Shown here: positions 1-8,856 of the stretch, piece after piece
How the letters are laid out: every line of letters begins with the position of its first letter
How positions within the stretch are numbered: the first letter of the stretch is position 1
DNA from: Kitasatospora aureofaciens
GTDB lineage: Bacteria > Actinomycetota > Actinomycetes > Streptomycetales > Streptomycetaceae
Length of the DNA stretch: 64,000 nucleotides
Assembly: GCF_019192735.1 (NCBI RefSeq)
Contig: NZ_JAHTKP010000004.1
Span: 186,001-250,000, forward strand
Direction: 5' to 3'
Made by a program: the position numbers and the translations under genes
Notes under the pieces: generated by a model
What the model was told of the DNA's origin: nothing
The model's database searches: none
Seen by the model: only the letters and a program-made list of their open reading frames with translations

Positions 1-3000
1 TTCAGCGCGGCGAGTTCGTCGAGGTGCAGGCCGAACCGCTGGGTCACCGTGGTGAGGGTGTCGCCGGACGTGACGCGGTACTCGGTCTGCTCGAAGTGGG
101 CAGGGAGAGCAGGGAGGCACGGACTGGCGTTTGTCAACTGCGCGGCCAGCTGGGCCAGTTGGATCGGAGTGACGTCGCCCGGGACGTCGGCGAAGACGTG
201 CACGTCGGTGTAGTCCACGCCCTCGACGGCCTGGATCGCGGCGATCGCCTCGCTGAGGAACGCGGGCCGGCCGAGGGTGCGCGCGGCGAAGCCGAACCGG
301 GCGGCCAGCGCGGCCCGGACGGCCGGTTCGACGAGCTCCCACGCGTAGTCGGGCAGCACCTTGACCCCGGCGTCGAGCACGATGAGCCGCAGCTCCCGCG
401 CGGCCACCCGGACCGGCACCCCGGCGTCCCCGAAGTCCACCAGGGAGCGTTCGAGCATGGTGAACAGATCGGAGAGCGGGTCGACCGGCGCGTCGCCGAC
501 CGCCGCGACGGTGATGTGCACGACCTCGCGGGTGCCGTCGAAGAGCTTGACCGCGCTCGCCTTGCCGATGCCGGCCCGGGCCCGGGTGAAGTCCTCGTAG
601 TCCTGGACGGACACCAGCCGGTCGAGCGCGCGCAGTCGCAGCGGGATGACCGTCCGCGCGTCCTCCGGACCGTCCCCGTCGGCGCCGCCGGTGGCGGGCA
701 GCGGGTTGGTGACCGCGCTGACGCCGAGCGGGCGGGCGGCGAGCTGGTTGACCCGGTCGGCGGGGAGGTTGCCCGAGGCGCCCGCGCCGGTACGGTACCG
801 CGCGGTGACGTTCTGGCTGCCGGAGGGCAGGCGGGCGCCGTGCACGCCGTCGCCGAACGCCACGGAGGCGCCGTGCAGTTCGTAGGTGTGGTCGTTCGGG
901 CCGGAGAGCGCGAGTGCGGGGGTCTCGTGCCAGGCGACGCCGTTGACCCGGGTGGTGAGGGAGTTCTGTGCGCCGAGCGGGTTGTCGGCGGCGGTCCAGG
1001 TCAGCGGGGTCGCGTCGGCGACCAGGTGCAGCGGGAACACCTGGCCGGGCACGCCCGCGTCGCCGTTGCCGAGGATGTCGTCGCGGGTCTCGCCCTGGGT
1101 GGCGGCGACGACGTTGCCGTGGATCCTCACGGTGGCGCGCCGGTAGGTGTAGGCGAGGTCGCCCGCGAGCAGCAGCCGGGTCTGCGGGCCCTGGCCGCGT
1201 TGCAGCACGGGCCGGCCGTCGACGGTCCGGTCCAGGCGCTGGCTCACCCCGGCGACCATGGCGAGTTCGGCGGCCCGCACGCCGCTGGTGTGCGGCACGT
1301 CGGTCCGTTCGCCGGACACGATCACCCAGCGGCCGGGCTTGAGGCCGTCGTGGCACCGGTCGAGGTCGATCGCGGCCTGCCCGACGTCGTCGGGGATCGG
1401 CGCGCCGACCGGGGTGAGCGGCTCGCCCTGCGCCCACACCGGGGTGCCCTTGCCGAGCGGGCCCTTGGCGGGGTCGAGCGGGGTGTCGAACTCCAGCATG
1501 GTGACGGTGACTTCGCCGATCTTCCTGCCGCTCGGGTCGGTCACGTCGAGCTGGGCGGGCAGGACGCGGTCGGGGAACAGCACCACCGTGTCCGTGCCGT
1601 CGCCGGTGCCGACGAGGACCGGCCGGCCGGGCAGGACGGTGTCGTGGACCGCGTCGAGCAGGATCTGGTCCACCCGGGTGTCGGCCGCGGCCGGCTGCGG
1701 CTTCTTCCGGGCCAGCGCGATGGCCGCGCGGAGGCGCAGCACGGTCAGCCCGGCCAGCGGCGGCGGGTCGGTGATCCGCTCGCGTCGCCACGCGTCGTAC
1801 ACCGGGGCGAGGCGGGGGTCGGCGGCGGCGAGCAGCCGGGGGTGGACGTCCGAGTCCGGCCGGAACAGCTGCTGGACGGGCGTGTCGAGGGCGCGGGCGG
1901 AGCGCGGCGGGCGGGAGGGCGGGCGGCGCAGCGCCGGGAGGACGGGGGTGAGGGCGACCAGGCCGACGGCCTGGTACGGGTCCTTGCACGTGGGCCCGCC
2001 CTCGTCCTGCTGGGAGTCTCCGCTGCAGTTGTCCGGACAGACCAAGGAGCGGGCGAGCGCGCGCAGTTGGGCCATCTCGGGGTCGCTGCGGCGGGCGAGC
2101 TGGGCGGCGAGGGTGAGCAGGGTGCGGCCGTCGCGCTGGACGGTGTCGAGGTCGCCGCCGAGCCAGTCCGTGAGCGCGCAGGTGGCACCCCTTGCGGCGA
2201 GCGCGATCGCCTCCGGCAGCCGTTGCAGGTAGTCGGCGACCGTGCCCAGCGCGCCGGCCGGGGTGAGGGTGGGCGTGAGGAGGGCGGCGAGCGGGGTGAG
2301 GATGTCGGTGACGATCCGGGCCGCGGCCGGGTCCACGCCCGTCACCGGGTCCCCGGTCGCTACGCGCACGGCGTCGGCGAGCGCGGTGACGGCGGTGGTG
2401 AAGGCGTCGAGCGGGGTGGCGCGGGACACCAGGGTCACGTCGGTCCGGCTCGCGAGGAAGTCGACGGTGGAGTCGGCGACGGTGCGGGCGTGGAGGTCGG
2501 GCGCGAGGCCGCTGGGCGCGAAGGCGAAGAGCAGCCGGTCGCCCTTGCGGAGGTTCGCGGTGGTGCCGTCCACGGCGAAGGAGACGAGGGCGGAGTCGAC
2601 GTTGCCGAGGGTGATGTCCGGCGGGTCGGTGAGCCGGACGGCGAGGGTGTTCCACTCCTCGCGGGCGACGAGGTCCTCGGCTGTCTCGAAGGTCTGCGGC
2701 AACTGGCCGTTCGCCGCCTGGCTCCTGACGCCGGACCCGGCCGGGATGAGGCTGCGCGCGCCCGGGTCGAGGGTGTACGCGAGGTAGGTGCCGGACGCCA
2801 GCGGCGGGCGGGGGAGGTGCCCGGCGAGCCGGCCGAGGTGGTCGAGGGACTCGGGCTCGGTGGCGGTGCCGAGGTAGCCCTCGTTGGCGATGCGCTCCTG
2901 GTAGAAGGTCAGCACCTCGCCGACCATCGCCCAGCAGTCGAGCAGGGCGATCGCCGGGTCGTCCGGCTCGCGGGTGGTGAGAGGGTCGAGCGCGCGGCGG

Positions 3001-3143
3001 CCGGCGAGCCGGGCGAGCATGGAGGCGCGGAACGTCGCGTAGGTGCCGGCCCGGTAGGTCAGCGCAGGCAGGCCGGGCGGGTTGAGGATCGGCGTCGGCG
3101 TGACGGCTTCGACACCGGCGCAGCAGCCGCAGTCGCAGGTCAT
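1..3143 (-). CDS. Putative baseplate assembly protein of contractile injection system (3' part cut by window edge)
   Basis: Reading the minus strand from an ATG at 3143 gives one open frame to the left edge, so at least 1047 residues are visible and the C-terminus is missing. The N-terminus starts MTCDCGCCAG. Around residues 60-80 it has the stretch DPAIALLDCWAMVGEVLTFY, followed by QERIANEGYLGTATE, which is typical of the large 'putative baseplate assembly protein' family in phage-tail-like systems (Afp12-like role). Its ATG overlaps the TGA of the upstream baseplate-J gene (ATGA), so the two are translationally coupled. The expected role is the outer baseplate wedge. Family recognition is by eye. 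The role follows from the family and from its place as the last visible gene of the injection-system operon. Confidence 0.82.
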   Translation of the reverse strand, partial: MTCDCGCCAGVEAVTPTPILNPPGLPALTYRAGTYATFRASMLARLAGRRALDPLTTREPDDPAIALLDCWAMVGEVLTFYQERIANEGYLGTATEPESLDHLGRLAGHLPRPPLASGTYLAYTLDPGARSLIPAGSGVRSQAANGQLPQTFETAEDLVAREEWNTLAVRLTDPPDITLGNVDSALVSFAVDGTTANLRKGDRLLFAFAPSGLAPDLHARTVADSTVDFLASRTDVTLVSRATPLDAFTTAVTALADAVRVATGDPVTGVDPAAARIVTDILTPLAALLTPTLTPAGALGTVADYLQRLPEAIALAARGATCALTDWLGGDLDTVQRDGRTLLTLAAQLARRSDPEMAQLRALARSLVCPDNCSGDSQQDEGGPTCKDPYQAVGLVALTPVLPALRRPPSRPPRSARALDTPVQQLFRPDSDVHPRLLAAADPRLAPVYDAWRRERITDPPPLAGLTVLRLRAAIALARKKPQPAAADTRVDQILLDAVHDTVLPGRPVLVGTGDGTDTVVLFPDRVLPAQLDVTDPSGRKIGEVTVTMLEFDTPLDPAKGPLGKGTPVWAQGEPLTPVGAPIPDDVGQAAIDLDRCHDGLKPGRWVIVSGERTDVPHTSGVRAAELAMVAGVSQRLDRTVDGRPVLQRGQGPQTRLLLAGDLAYTYRRATVRIHGNVVAATQGETRDDILGNGDAGVPGQVFPLHLVADATPLTWTAADNPLGAQNSLTTRVNGVAWHETPALALSGPNDHTYELHGASVAFGDGVHGARLPSGSQNVTARYRTGAGASGNLPADRVNQLAARPLGVSAVTNPLPATGGADGDGPEDARTVIPLRLRALDRLVSVQDYEDFTRARAGIGKASAVKLFDGTREVVHITVAAVGDAPVDPLSDLFTMLERSLVDFGDAGVPVRVAARELRLIVLDAGVKVLPDYAWELVEPAVRAALAARFGFAARTLGRPAFLSEAIAAIQAVEGVDYTDVHVFADVPGDVTPIQLAQLAAQLTNASPCLPALPAHFEQTEYRVTSGDTLTTVTQRFGLHLDELAAL

Positions 3144-6100
3144 TGTCCGCCCTCCAAGTCGATGGTGAGGCGGCCGTGTTCGGGCCGGGACGGGTCGTTG
3201 TCGAGCTGGGCGACCTCCAGCGGCCCGATCGGCAGCACGCCGGTCGTGAGGGCGTCGCCGGGGTCCGCGGGGCCGGCGAACAGGCGGTCCAGGCGGGTGA
3301 CTTCGGCGTGCTGCACGCCGGGGACGGACACCGCCGCCGCGACCAGGCGGCTGACGCGGACGGGCGCGCCGAACGTCAGCGCGTCCGGGGCGAACAGGGC
3401 GGCGAAGGCGGCCGGCAGCCCGGCCCGGACGTGCCCGGCGACGTGGTCGGGCTCGACCTGCACCCGGAGGGCGACGTCGAGCGGGACGAGGGTGGCGCTG
3501 AACTCGGCGAGGTCGTGGCCGATCCGGCGGTAGCGGAACAGCGACGCGCGGACGGCGTCGAGCAGCCGGTCGGGCGCCGTCTCGGTGCCGAAGGCCTCGA
3601 CGGCCACCTGCGCCTCGTACCAGCTGCCGGTCCAGCGCAGGTCGGCCGCCGCGCGCCGGACGCCGGGGACGGCGGCGGCGAGCGTGGCGTAGTCGTCCGC
3701 CGTGATCGCGCGCAGCAGGCGCGTGGTCGGTGCGATCGGGGCGAGGCGGCGGACGTCGTCGACGGGTTCGGGGTCGACGCCGCCGGTGGCGGGCCGCGGG
3801 TTGCGGACGAGGCGGATGCCGTGCTGGTGGGTCGAGCAGAGCACGACCCGACTGATCGCCTCGGGCCCGACGTTGCCCGCCGTCCCGTTGCCGACCCGGT
3901 AACGGACGGTACAGCGCACGCCGGGGGCGTCGGCCGGCGGGAATGCGGCGCCGTCCAGGCCGTCGCCGAAGCGCAGCCGCAGGACGCCGTCGTCGTCGGT
4001 CTCGCCGACGAAGTCGCGGTCGGCGGGCCCGCTGTCGAGCAGGTCGCGGCGGGGCCGCCAGTCGTGGCCGTCCTGGTCGGTGAGCCGGACGGCCGGCAAC
4101 GCGGCCCGGGGGTCGGGGGCGGTGGCCGTGGCGGCCGGGCCCCGGAACGCCGGGTCGCTCTCGCGGAGGCGCTCGCGCTCGTGCTCGCCCCAGCTCTGGC
4201 CGATCTCCCAGCCCTCGGCGTCCCACCGGAGCACGTGGCCGGCCCGCGCCCGCCGGACGAGTTCGGCCCAGCGCGCGAGCTTCGCCGCGAGCAGCTCGTC
4301 GAAGCGCGCGAGCAGCGTGCGCAGGGCCTCGCGCGGACGGCCGTCGGCGTCGACCCGTTGCAGCACGGCCTCACCGAACAGGACGACCAGATAGGCGCGT
4401 TCGGCGGGGGTGAGCCGGCCGTCCTGCGGGGGCAGCCGGTGCCAGATCGCGGTGATCCGGCGCCGGGCCCGCTCGGGCAGGCCGAGCAGGCGGTCGGCCT
4501 GGGCGGCGGCGATGACGGCGTCGGTGGGGAACGGCGCGCTCTGCGTCACCGGCGACTGGCGCAGCGCGGGGGCGAAGCGGACCGGCAGCGGCGGGTACGC
4601 CGGGCGTCCGGCGGTGCCGTCCTCGGGGCAGCCGAAGCCCGTCCGGTCCGGGCAGCCGGGTTCGTTCGGCGGCAGGACGGGGACGTCGATCGTCTCGGGC
4701 GGCCGGTGGCACCAGTCGATGCGCGCGCCGTGCTCGACCAGCACGGTGTTGCCCCGGGCGACGCCCACCTCCAGATCCGTGCAGCCGGGGCCGCCCCGGG
4801 CGCTGACGCAGAACGGGAAGGCCAGCGCGTCCTCGCGCGCCCAGGCGACCCGCAGGACGGGCTGGTCGTAGAGCCGGTCGACGTCCTCGGTGACGGAGAC
4901 CAGCCGGACGGCCTGGCGGTGGGTGCGGTCGGCGTCGGCGGCCGTGCCGGTCCTCGCGCCGAGGATCTCCTCGAAGACCAGGACGTCGCCGGGCCGGAGC
5001 CGAAGGGTGCGAGCGCCCGAGGTGCCGTCGACGAGCGTCGCCGAGGTCGTCCCCGTAGGGAGGCAGCACTCGGCGTCGCCCCAGGTCCAGACGTGGATCA
5101 GATTGTGGGCGGCGTGGAGCGGGACGTCCTCGTCGTGGACCGGCTCGAACACCTGGTACGGCGGCAGGTGGCGGCGTTCCAGGTCGGAGGTGAGCACGGC
5201 GGCGCCGAGGTCGGGCAGCACGGTGGGGGCCAGGGTGGCGAAGCGGAAGTCCCCGGCGGGCAGGGTGAGGTCCTCGTCGGTCTCCAGGCAGACCCACGCG
5301 CGGGCCGCGCAGCCGTCGTGCATCGCGTAGTCGACCAGCCGGGCGTGGCGGCGCACCGAGACCCGGAGCCGGGCGGTGTCGAGGTAGGCCTCGGTGGCGA
5401 CCGCGTCCTGGCGGTAGCTGAGCCGGTCGGCCTCGTAGGCGAGCAGCTCGACCAGGGTGATGCCGAGGTCGGGCACGTGCCGCTCGATCCAGGCCGGCAT
5501 GGTCAGGCTCAGCCGGTCGAGCAGGAGTTGGCGGAAGCTCTGGTAGTCCTTGGCCAGGTAGTCGATCTCCGGCGCGGGCGGGTACGAGGGCGCGCAGCCG
5601 TCGTCCGCGGCGCAGTCGAGCGTCGCGCACTCGGGCCGGAAGGTGAAGTCGGCGCTCGCGTACCGGGGGTCGAAGCCCGGGTACGGGTCGGTGCCGGGCC
5701 GGCCGTGCGGGTCGGTGCGCACGACGCTCAGCCGGTAGGTGGACAGGTCGCCGGGCCGGTCGGTGGTGAGCACCAGCCGGTCCGCCAGCTCGCGGTCCTC
5801 CGCGGCCTCGCGCCGCACCTCCCGGACGGTGATCCCGGTGATCCGCTCCCCGCCGTCGATGCGGAAGTTGGCCGGGGCCAGGCCCTCCGGCGCCTTGCCG
5901 AACAGGACGACCACCAGCTCGTCGCCCGGGCCCTCGTCGAGGACGTCCACGCTGTCGATGCCGTTGAAGCCGCTCGCCCGCAGCCGGGCCCGCCGCCGCT
6001 CGTCGGAGCACGTCATCGGCTCACCCATCGGGTCAGTCATCGGCTCACCCATCGGGTCAGTCATCGGCTCACCCATCGGGTCAGTCATCGGCTCACTCAT
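3140..6100 (-). CDS. Baseplate J-like wedge protein (Afp11-type)
   Basis: This 986-aa protein lies between gp25 and the second baseplate protein, the usual place of the baseplate-J/gp6-like wedge subunit in eCIS clusters. Residues around 190-240 (YLAKDYQSFRQLLLDRL, then LVELLAYEADRLSYRQDAVA) are the characteristic N-terminal wedge signature. The C-terminal half (about 690-960) carries the gp47/baseplate-J-like segment with VRYRVGNGTAGNVG. The chosen start at 6100 overlaps the gp25 stop (ATGA) and has GGGAG upstream. It includes an odd N-terminus of about three EPMTDPMG octapeptide repeats, each supplying in-frame ATG codons. The conserved protein really begins near MTCSDERRRA (residue about 30), so an internal start is possible. 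It probably forms the wedge ring that links hub and sheath. Confidence 0.85.
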   Translation of the reverse strand: MSEPMTDPMGEPMTDPMGEPMTDPMGEPMTCSDERRRARLRASGFNGIDSVDVLDEGPGDELVVVLFGKAPEGLAPANFRIDGGERITGITVREVRREAAEDRELADRLVLTTDRPGDLSTYRLSVVRTDPHGRPGTDPYPGFDPRYASADFTFRPECATLDCAADDGCAPSYPPAPEIDYLAKDYQSFRQLLLDRLSLTMPAWIERHVPDLGITLVELLAYEADRLSYRQDAVATEAYLDTARLRVSVRRHARLVDYAMHDGCAARAWVCLETDEDLTLPAGDFRFATLAPTVLPDLGAAVLTSDLERRHLPPYQVFEPVHDEDVPLHAAHNLIHVWTWGDAECCLPTGTTSATLVDGTSGARTLRLRPGDVLVFEEILGARTGTAADADRTHRQAVRLVSVTEDVDRLYDQPVLRVAWAREDALAFPFCVSARGGPGCTDLEVGVARGNTVLVEHGARIDWCHRPPETIDVPVLPPNEPGCPDRTGFGCPEDGTAGRPAYPPLPVRFAPALRQSPVTQSAPFPTDAVIAAAQADRLLGLPERARRRITAIWHRLPPQDGRLTPAERAYLVVLFGEAVLQRVDADGRPREALRTLLARFDELLAAKLARWAELVRRARAGHVLRWDAEGWEIGQSWGEHERERLRESDPAFRGPAATATAPDPRAALPAVRLTDQDGHDWRPRRDLLDSGPADRDFVGETDDDGVLRLRFGDGLDGAAFPPADAPGVRCTVRYRVGNGTAGNVGPEAISRVVLCSTHQHGIRLVRNPRPATGGVDPEPVDDVRRLAPIAPTTRLLRAITADDYATLAAAVPGVRRAAADLRWTGSWYEAQVAVEAFGTETAPDRLLDAVRASLFRYRRIGHDLAEFSATLVPLDVALRVQVEPDHVAGHVRAGLPAAFAALFAPDALTFGAPVRVSRLVAAAVSVPGVQHAEVTRLDRLFAGPADPGDALTTGVLPIGPLEVAQLDNDPSRPEHGRLTIDLEGGQ
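6014..6100 (-). repeat. 24-bp tandem repeat at the start of the baseplate-J gene
   Basis: Three exact 24-bp units (6014-6037, 6038-6061, 6062-6085) plus a partial, slightly altered fourth run into the start codon. On the coding strand each unit encodes EPMTDPMG, so the array stays in frame and places six or more ATG codons near the 5' end. It looks like slippage-prone DNA that can lengthen or shorten the N-terminus without breaking the frame. Confidence 0.9.
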
Positions 6101-6459
6101 CGGGTCACGCTCCCTTCGAGGACGTCGGTGCGCACCTCGCCGGTGGCGATGAGCAGGTAGCGCAGTTCGATCCGCAGGGTGCTCTCCTCGGCGGTGACCC
6201 GGAGCGAGTCGACCACGATGACGTCGCCCAGCCAGCGGTGCAGGGCGCCCTCGGCCGAGACCTGGAGCGCGGCGGCGAGTTCGACGCTGTCGGGTTCGAA
6301 GACCAGGTCGAGCAGACCGCAGCCGAAGTCGGGGCGGTTGACGCGCTCGCCGGGGGTGGTGAACAGCAGCTGCTCGATCATCCCGAGCACGTGGCCGGGG
6401 TAGTCGGCCTCGGCGGTGCGGCCGCGGGCGTCGATGCGGAACGGGAAGGCGAGGTCCAT
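6097..6459 (-). CDS. GPW/gp25 family baseplate wedge protein (Afp9-type)
   Basis: This 120-aa protein begins MDLAFPFRID. It has the gp25 core: the RTAEADYPGHVLGMIEQLLFT segment, then the PGERVNRPDFGCGLLDLVFEP motif near residues 37-57, and a beta-rich C-terminus. gp25 subunits cap the first sheath ring and seed sheath assembly in T4, T6SS and eCIS. Length and motif order are normal for the family. The start at 6459 is chosen because everything further upstream lies in the intergenic gap after the PAAR gene and lacks family character. Its stop overlaps the start of the baseplate-J gene by 4 nt, so translation is coupled. Confidence 0.93.
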   Translation of the reverse strand: MDLAFPFRIDARGRTAEADYPGHVLGMIEQLLFTTPGERVNRPDFGCGLLDLVFEPDSVELAAALQVSAEGALHRWLGDVIVVDSLRVTAEESTLRIELRYLLIATGEVRTDVLEGSVTR

Positions 6460-6473
6460 GGCGCGTCCTCCGC

Positions 6474-6812
6474 TCAGAGCCCGGTGACGAGGGTCTGCAT
6501 CGCCAGGACCAGCGGCGGCCCGGGGGTGGGCGAGCCGAGGCACACGCCGCCGCCGGGGACCGGGGGAGGGGTCGGTGGCGGTGCCTGCGTGAGCAGCGGC
6601 GCGCCGTTGACCAGCACCGAGGACACGTTGGCCCACTGCACCGTCGCGCACGGCGGCGTCACGGCGCAGCCGGCGACCACGATCCGGTTGGCGCTGGTCG
6701 CCAGTGGCAGTCCGTCGACCAGGGCGCCGGGCGGGCCGGCGGGCAGGACGGTGGCGGTGCCGCCGTGCGGGCAGGTCATGGTCATTCCCGTGTGGAGGGC
6801 GAGGCCGGGCAT
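6474..6812 (-). CDS. PAAR-like spike tip protein (Afp10-type)
   Basis: This 112-aa protein has the Cys/His/Gly pattern of PAAR-like tips: MTCPHGGTATVLP near the N-terminus, then repeated short Gly-turn beta units (ANRIVVAGCAVTPPC, SVLVNGAPLL) and a GGGVCLGSPTPG turn. PAAR proteins sharpen the trimeric spike and bind a metal near the apex. It is preceded by a GGGGG ribosome-binding stretch and sits between the OB-fold spike and gp25 genes, as expected for a spike module. No C-terminal toxin extension is present, so this PAAR is a bare tip rather than an effector fusion. Confidence 0.9.
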   Translation of the reverse strand: MPGLALHTGMTMTCPHGGTATVLPAGPPGALVDGLPLATSANRIVVAGCAVTPPCATVQWANVSSVLVNGAPLLTQAPPPTPPPVPGGGVCLGSPTPGPPLVLAMQTLVTGL

Positions 6813-6837
6813 GGGTCCCCCAGTTACTTCGGTGCGA

Positions 6838-7368
6838 CTACTTCGGTACGACGAGGGTGCCGTTGTTGATGATCACGGAGGTGCCGGCGAGGCGGATGCT
6901 CGCCAGCCCGGGGCCGCAGGACAGTTCGATGCCGGCCTCGCTGAGCTTGATGTACGGCCCGGCGGCGCCGCGCAGTTGGAGCCGGATGCCGCCGGTCGGC
7001 TCGGTGGCGTCGGTGAGCAGCACGTAGTTGCCGGCCGGCGTGCTGAGCACGACCTGCGGCACCTCGGGCGGCACGAGCGCGGCGACCGGCGGCTGCTCGA
7101 TCGTGCCGCCGCGCCAGAACCCGGTCCACACGGCCCGGTTGACGTCCCCGTCCTCGAACTTGATCCACACGCCGGACTGCACGGACGGGACGACGTGCAT
7201 GCCGGCCGTCGCGTACTGCGGGACGGCCCAGATGCACGGGTCGTTGCCGAGCACGTCGTCGACCCGGACCATGATCCGGTTCTGTTGCAGGGGGTCGAAG
7301 TTGGAGACGACGACGCCCCGGTAGAGGTCGCGGAAGTCCGGCTGCTGGTTGGCGCTGCTCGCCGTCAT
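6838..7368 (-). CDS. Baseplate spike protein, gpV/gp5 OB-fold type (C-terminal half of an Afp8/VgrG equivalent)
   Basis: This 176-aa protein opens with an OB-fold core of the gp5/VgrG kind: RDLYRGVVVSNFDPLQQNRIMVRV, then the SGVWIKFEDGDVNRAVWTGFWRGG motif near residues 66-90. A short beta-helix-like tail follows (AGPYIKLSEAGIELSCG, ending GTLVVPK). This is the needle beneath the PAAR tip. In Afp/PVC and T6SS the hub and spike are usually one VgrG-like chain. Here they are two genes, as in phage P2 (gpD and gpV). The start overlaps the hub stop (ATGA at 7365-7368). Confidence 0.88.
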   Translation of the reverse strand: MTASSANQQPDFRDLYRGVVVSNFDPLQQNRIMVRVDDVLGNDPCIWAVPQYATAGMHVVPSVQSGVWIKFEDGDVNRAVWTGFWRGGTIEQPPVAALVPPEVPQVVLSTPAGNYVLLTDATEPTGGIRLQLRGAAGPYIKLSEAGIELSCGPGLASIRLAGTSVIINNGTLVVPK

Positions 7369-8486
7369 GGTGCCACCCGGTCGGAGAAGGGGACGAAGCC
7401 GTCCCGGGCCAGACTGAAGCTCTGGGTGTACTCGCCGCGCTTGATGTCGTGGGTGACGCTGCTGACGTAGTACAGGCCGTCGTAGGCGAGGCCCGCGCCG
7501 CGGACGCCGACCAGGCCGCGGGCGGCGAGGACCCGGCCGTAGCGCAGCACGTCGAGCTTGCCCTGGCCGGTGACGGCGTCGGCCGCCTTGGAGGTGACGC
7601 TGACGGAGCGCAGCATCGCGTCGGTGATCGAGCGATCGGTGAGCTTGACGATCGGCTCCTCCCGGAGGGCGACGGCCGGGCGGGCGGCGAGCGGCGGCTT
7701 GAGGAGGCTGGGGCTGGGGATCGGGACGGAGATGCCGATCTTCGTGTTCGGCTCGGTGATCCGGACGGTGTACTGGGTGCGGGCCAGGCCGTCGAAGGTG
7801 AAGGACAGCTGCTCGACGTTGTCCGCCGCCCCGGAGTCGACGGTGAGCGCGGGCTGCGGGACGCCGACGCGGATCTCCGGCCCCCAGTAGGCGATGCTGG
7901 CGCCGGGGGCCGGGCCGGGCACGAGGTAGAAGGTGTACCCGACCTCCTCGCCGAGGCTGCGCAGGTACTCCAGGTCGGTGCTGGACTGGACGGGGATCTG
8001 GTCGAGCGGGTTGGGGACGGTCGGGATGACCGGCGGGATCGCGACCGGAACCACCCCGTACAGCGCGTACTTGAGCAGGACGAGGGTCGCCCGGACGTTG
8101 TGCGGCATGGCCGGGTAGCAGGCGTGCTCGGTGCGCAGGTCCATCAGGAGGGTGAGGTCCTCACCGGTGACGGTGAGGGTCGCGGTGCCGGGTGCGTCGC
8201 CGGGGCTGAGCTCGTGCCGGGTGATCACGCCGTCCATCAGCACCTCGGTGGAGCCGGCGACGATCGCCGCGATGACCACCCGGGCGGGCGGGTCGAGCAG
8301 TCCGGCGGGCAGCAGAACCTGGGTGATGACGGACTTCTTGCTGACGGCGAAGGCGAGTTGGAAGCCGCTGCGCGAGCCGGTGCTCGACGTCACCTGCACG
8401 GACTGCAGGGCGTCCATGAGGGGTTGGGGCGCGGGGGCGGTGATGATGTTGCCGATCCGCAGCAGGAGTTGGACACTTCTAGCCAT
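7365..8486 (-). CDS. Baseplate hub protein, phage late-control gpD / gp27-like
   Basis: This 373-aa protein is recognised as the N-terminal half of a VgrG-like hub. It has an SRSGFQLAFAVS segment near residue 40, the DGVITRHELSPGD...LTVTGEDLTLLMDL signature at about 85-115, and a C-terminal barrel that ends with DIKRGEYTQSFSLARDGF. The gpD/gp27 hub forms the trimeric ring joining the inner tube to the spike. It starts 8 nt inside the LysM gene and its stop overlaps the spike start, so the LysM, hub and spike genes are coupled. Confidence 0.88.
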   Translation of the reverse strand: MARSVQLLLRIGNIITAPAPQPLMDALQSVQVTSSTGSRSGFQLAFAVSKKSVITQVLLPAGLLDPPARVVIAAIVAGSTEVLMDGVITRHELSPGDAPGTATLTVTGEDLTLLMDLRTEHACYPAMPHNVRATLVLLKYALYGVVPVAIPPVIPTVPNPLDQIPVQSSTDLEYLRSLGEEVGYTFYLVPGPAPGASIAYWGPEIRVGVPQPALTVDSGAADNVEQLSFTFDGLARTQYTVRITEPNTKIGISVPIPSPSLLKPPLAARPAVALREEPIVKLTDRSITDAMLRSVSVTSKAADAVTGQGKLDVLRYGRVLAARGLVGVRGAGLAYDGLYYVSSVTHDIKRGEYTQSFSLARDGFVPFSDRVAP

Positions 8487-8814
8487 TGAGCGCTCCCGGG
8501 ACGAGCAGCGAGGCGGCGCCCGGTCCGGCCGTGGCGGGCAGGGTGATGCGCAACCGCCGTCCGGTGACGGCGAGTTCGTCCGGGTCGACGGCCCGGTTCG
8601 CGTCGGCGAGCTGCCAGGCGAGTTCGGCGTCGCCCAGTTCGGCGAAGGCGATCCGGTCCAGCCGCTCGCCCGCCGTGACGACGTGCTCGCGCAGCAGGGT
8701 CAGCTCCTCCGGGTGCGGCAGGAAGCGGCGCCGGACGTACGTCACCGTGCGCCCGTCCGGCAGGCGGTGGGTGGCGGTCGGCAGGGACCGGTAGCGGCTG
8801 GTGAGGGCGAACAT
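8479..8814 (-). CDS. LysM-domain baseplate protein (gp53/Afp7 C-terminal-like)
   Basis: This 111-aa protein carries one LysM-like unit (REHVVTAGERLDRIAFAELGDAELAWQLADANR, about residues 43-75) after a short N-terminal strand region (HRLPDGRTVTYVRRRFLP). Such LysM proteins stitch baseplate wedges together in T4 (gp53) and in Afp7-type proteins, rather than acting as cell-wall hydrolases. GAGAGG precedes the ATG. It directly follows the CIS_tube gene, which suggests an Afp7 homologue split into two genes. The exact baseplate position is inferred. Confidence 0.8.
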   Translation of the reverse strand: MFALTSRYRSLPTATHRLPDGRTVTYVRRRFLPHPEELTLLREHVVTAGERLDRIAFAELGDAELAWQLADANRAVDPDELAVTGRRLRITLPATAGPGAASLLVPGALNG

Positions 8815-8856
8815 GGGCTTCCTCTCGGCAAGTCACGGCGAGTCTCGGCGGGTTGG

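Noticed and set aside
24..3533. Very long plus-strand open frame of 1169 codons over the left baseplate gene
   Set aside because: It is antisense to a continuous minus-strand gene with a clear baseplate family pattern. Its own translation is rich in Arg/Gly/Val/Glu without any fold, a common effect of high GC.
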